Positions 4,583 to 5,734 of a stretch of DNA of 5,734 bases are shown one piece after another (position 1 is the stretch's first letter; every line of letters begins with the position of its first letter). The stretch spans positions 1-5,734 of the forward strand of contig JABMDG010000047.1 of the NCBI GenBank assembly GCA_015904045.1, in the 5' to 3' direction. The DNA is from Nitrospira sp. Its GTDB lineage: Bacteria; Nitrospirota; Nitrospiria; Nitrospirales; Nitrospiraceae. A program made the translations under genes and the position numbers. The notes under the pieces are model-generated. The model ran no database searches. It saw nothing but the letters and a program-made list of their open reading frames with translations, and had not been told where the DNA came from.

Positions 4583-5734
4583 GTGCTTGCTGACCGACAG
4601 CCCAACCAGTTTACGACGGTGACGGTGCTCCTGGCCCTGTCGGGCTTGCTCTTGTTTTTCGGCCTCGGCGACATGGGGCTCACCGACCGCGATGAAGGGC
4701 GGAACGCGGAAGCCGGCCGCGAAATGTTCGTCTCCGGCGACCTGGTCACGCCCACCTTCAACGGCGAACTACGTGTCGCCAAACCGGTCTTCGTCTATTG
4801 GTTGATGACCCTGTCCTATCATGCCTTCGGGGTCAACGAATTCGCAGCCCGTGCCCCCTCCGCCCTGTTCGGCGTGGGACTGATCCTCATGCACTATCTG
4901 TTTCTCACCCGGCTGCGGGGCTCCACCGTCGGGCTATTCGGCGCGCTCATGCTGCTGTTGAATATCGAGATGCTCGCGCTGGGGCGCATGGCCATCACCG
5001 ACAGCGTGCTGATCTTCTTCACCACCCTGTCGCTCTATGGATTCTGGCTGGGCCTGCATGAGCCGGGAGCAGGGCGGCATTGGATGTGGGGGTTCTATAT
5101 GGGCATGGCCCTCGCAACCTTGACCAAAGGGCCGATTGGGTTCCTGATTCCTCCACTTGCCGCCGGACTGTACTTGACGGCAACGCGGCGCTGGAAGATC
5201 TTCTGGCAACGGGGCTTTCCTATCGCCGGCACGCTGGTGTTCCTCGGACTGGCCGGCCCCTGGTACGCCGCCATGTTCCTCATCCACGGCGACGCATATG
5301 GCGCTCAAGCAAAGGTTCACACGGTCGGCCGCTTTCTTGCTCCGATGGAAGGGCACGGAGCAGGGCCCTGGTTTTATTTCCCTGTGCTGCTCCTCGGCTT
5401 CTTTCCCTGGAGCCTGTTGTTGCCGGCTGGGCTCTACAGGGCCTATCAGAGTTGGAGGGAATGGCGGCGCGGAGGACGAACCGATTCCGCACCACTCGAC
5501 TCACAGGACACAGACCGATCCGGCAATGAACTGGAATGGTTTGCGGCCCTCTGGCTGGTCGGCACCTTCGTATTTTTTACCCTGTCATCCACCCGCTTGC
5601 CCCACTACATCGGCCCGCTGTTCCCCGCCGCGTCGCTGTTGGCAGCGCTCTATTGGTCGCGGGCGGTGCAAGACCCCTCCACCCCGTGGATACGGGGGTC
5701 GATTCATGCCATGACCGGCGTGGGCTACCTCCTG
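4583..5734 (+). CDS. ArnT/PMT-type integral membrane glycosyltransferase (partial, 3' end outside window)
   Basis: The first 384 residues of a polytopic GT-C enzyme are open to the last base. Such enzymes move a sugar from a polyprenyl-phosphate carrier to lipid A, another glycolipid or protein on the periplasmic side. The first membrane helix is at 11-29. It is followed by the loop 'DRDEGRNAEAGREM' (35-48), whose acidic pair D37-E38 fits the catalytic region of the family, and then 'RVAKPVFVYWL' (64-74), the ArnT/PMT KP-x-x-YWL signature. Further family-like stretches are 'GRMAITDSVL' (134-143), 'LTKGPIG' (180-186), 'GPWYAAM' (225-231), 'FPVLLLGFFPWSLLLP' (266-281) and 'STRLPHYIGPLFPA' (336-349). 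About nine to ten hydrophobic segments are visible. GTG 4583 is the start because an in-frame TAG lies at 4571 and AGGA (4572-4575) is 7 nt upstream. Family members usually run to 500-600 residues. The acceptor is unknown, and no ArnA/B-type genes for aminoarabinose are present here. Confidence 0.9.
   Translation, partial: MLADRQPNQFTTVTVLLALSGLLLFFGLGDMGLTDRDEGRNAEAGREMFVSGDLVTPTFNGELRVAKPVFVYWLMTLSYHAFGVNEFAARAPSALFGVGLILMHYLFLTRLRGSTVGLFGALMLLLNIEMLALGRMAITDSVLIFFTTLSLYGFWLGLHEPGAGRHWMWGFYMGMALATLTKGPIGFLIPPLAAGLYLTATRRWKIFWQRGFPIAGTLVFLGLAGPWYAAMFLIHGDAYGAQAKVHTVGRFLAPMEGHGAGPWFYFPVLLLGFFPWSLLLPAGLYRAYQSWREWRRGGRTDSAPLDSQDTDRSGNELEWFAALWLVGTFVFFTLSSTRLPHYIGPLFPAASLLAALYWSRAVQDPSTPWIRGSIHAMTGVGYLL

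Noticed and set aside
4315..4593. Open frame of 92 codons between the membrane protein and the ArnT-like gene
   Set aside because: It lies almost entirely inside the inverted-repeat element, has no ribosome binding site, gives a Ser/Arg/Pro-rich product with no domain, and overlaps the start of the real ArnT-like gene.

Overview
The window looks like chromosomal DNA of a GC-rich Gram-negative bacterium. A Nitrospira-type member of the Nitrospirota is my best guess. This rests on the overall flavour of the small c-type cytochrome and the RodZ-like tail, and on the lipid/glycan genes implying an outer membrane. It is an inference from protein character, not from a marker gene. All supported genes lie on the + strand.

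Layout. (1) Bases 1-150 are the 3' end of a gene whose product ends in a DUF4115/RodZ-type C-terminal domain. (2) About 400 bp without a gene follow, ending in a good sigma70-type promoter (TTGACA, 18 bp, TATAGT) and a strong ribosome binding site. (3) A small secreted mono-haem cytochrome c (550-996) is closed by a textbook intrinsic terminator (1023-1058), so it is probably its own transcription unit. (4) A second gene-free stretch of 367 bp holds a perfect CCCCTC/GAGGGG palindrome and a second promoter. (5) A 567-residue exported protein (1364-3067) is built from four tandem beta-rich repeats of about 100 residues, a clipped fifth repeat and an unrelated-looking tail. (6) A third promoter (TTGACG, 17 bp, TAGAAT) leads into a set of envelope glycan genes: a dolichol-phosphate-mannose-synthase-like GT2 enzyme (3177-3911), a three-helix 'lipid A biosynthesis N-terminal' membrane protein (4009-4302), and an ArnT/PMT-type integral membrane glycosyltransferase that starts with GTG at 4583 and is open through the window end.

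How the genes fit together. The last three genes form a coherent pathway. The GT2 enzyme would charge a polyprenyl phosphate with a sugar, the small membrane protein would act at or near the membrane step, and the ArnT-like enzyme would transfer the sugar from the lipid carrier to an acceptor such as lipid A, another glycolipid or a protein. The sugar and acceptor cannot be read from the sequence.

The most unusual element is a 214-bp segment (4300-4513) between the last two genes. It is bounded by inverted repeats of 15 perfect bases (19 with one mismatch) and has further internal self-complementarity. It starts exactly on the stop codon of the upstream gene. Removing it together with one flanking TA would leave an intact TAA stop, so it looks like a small non-autonomous insertion (MITE-like) at a TA target. 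I saw no CRISPR array, tRNA, rRNA, transposase or defence system, and no clearly new multi-gene system.
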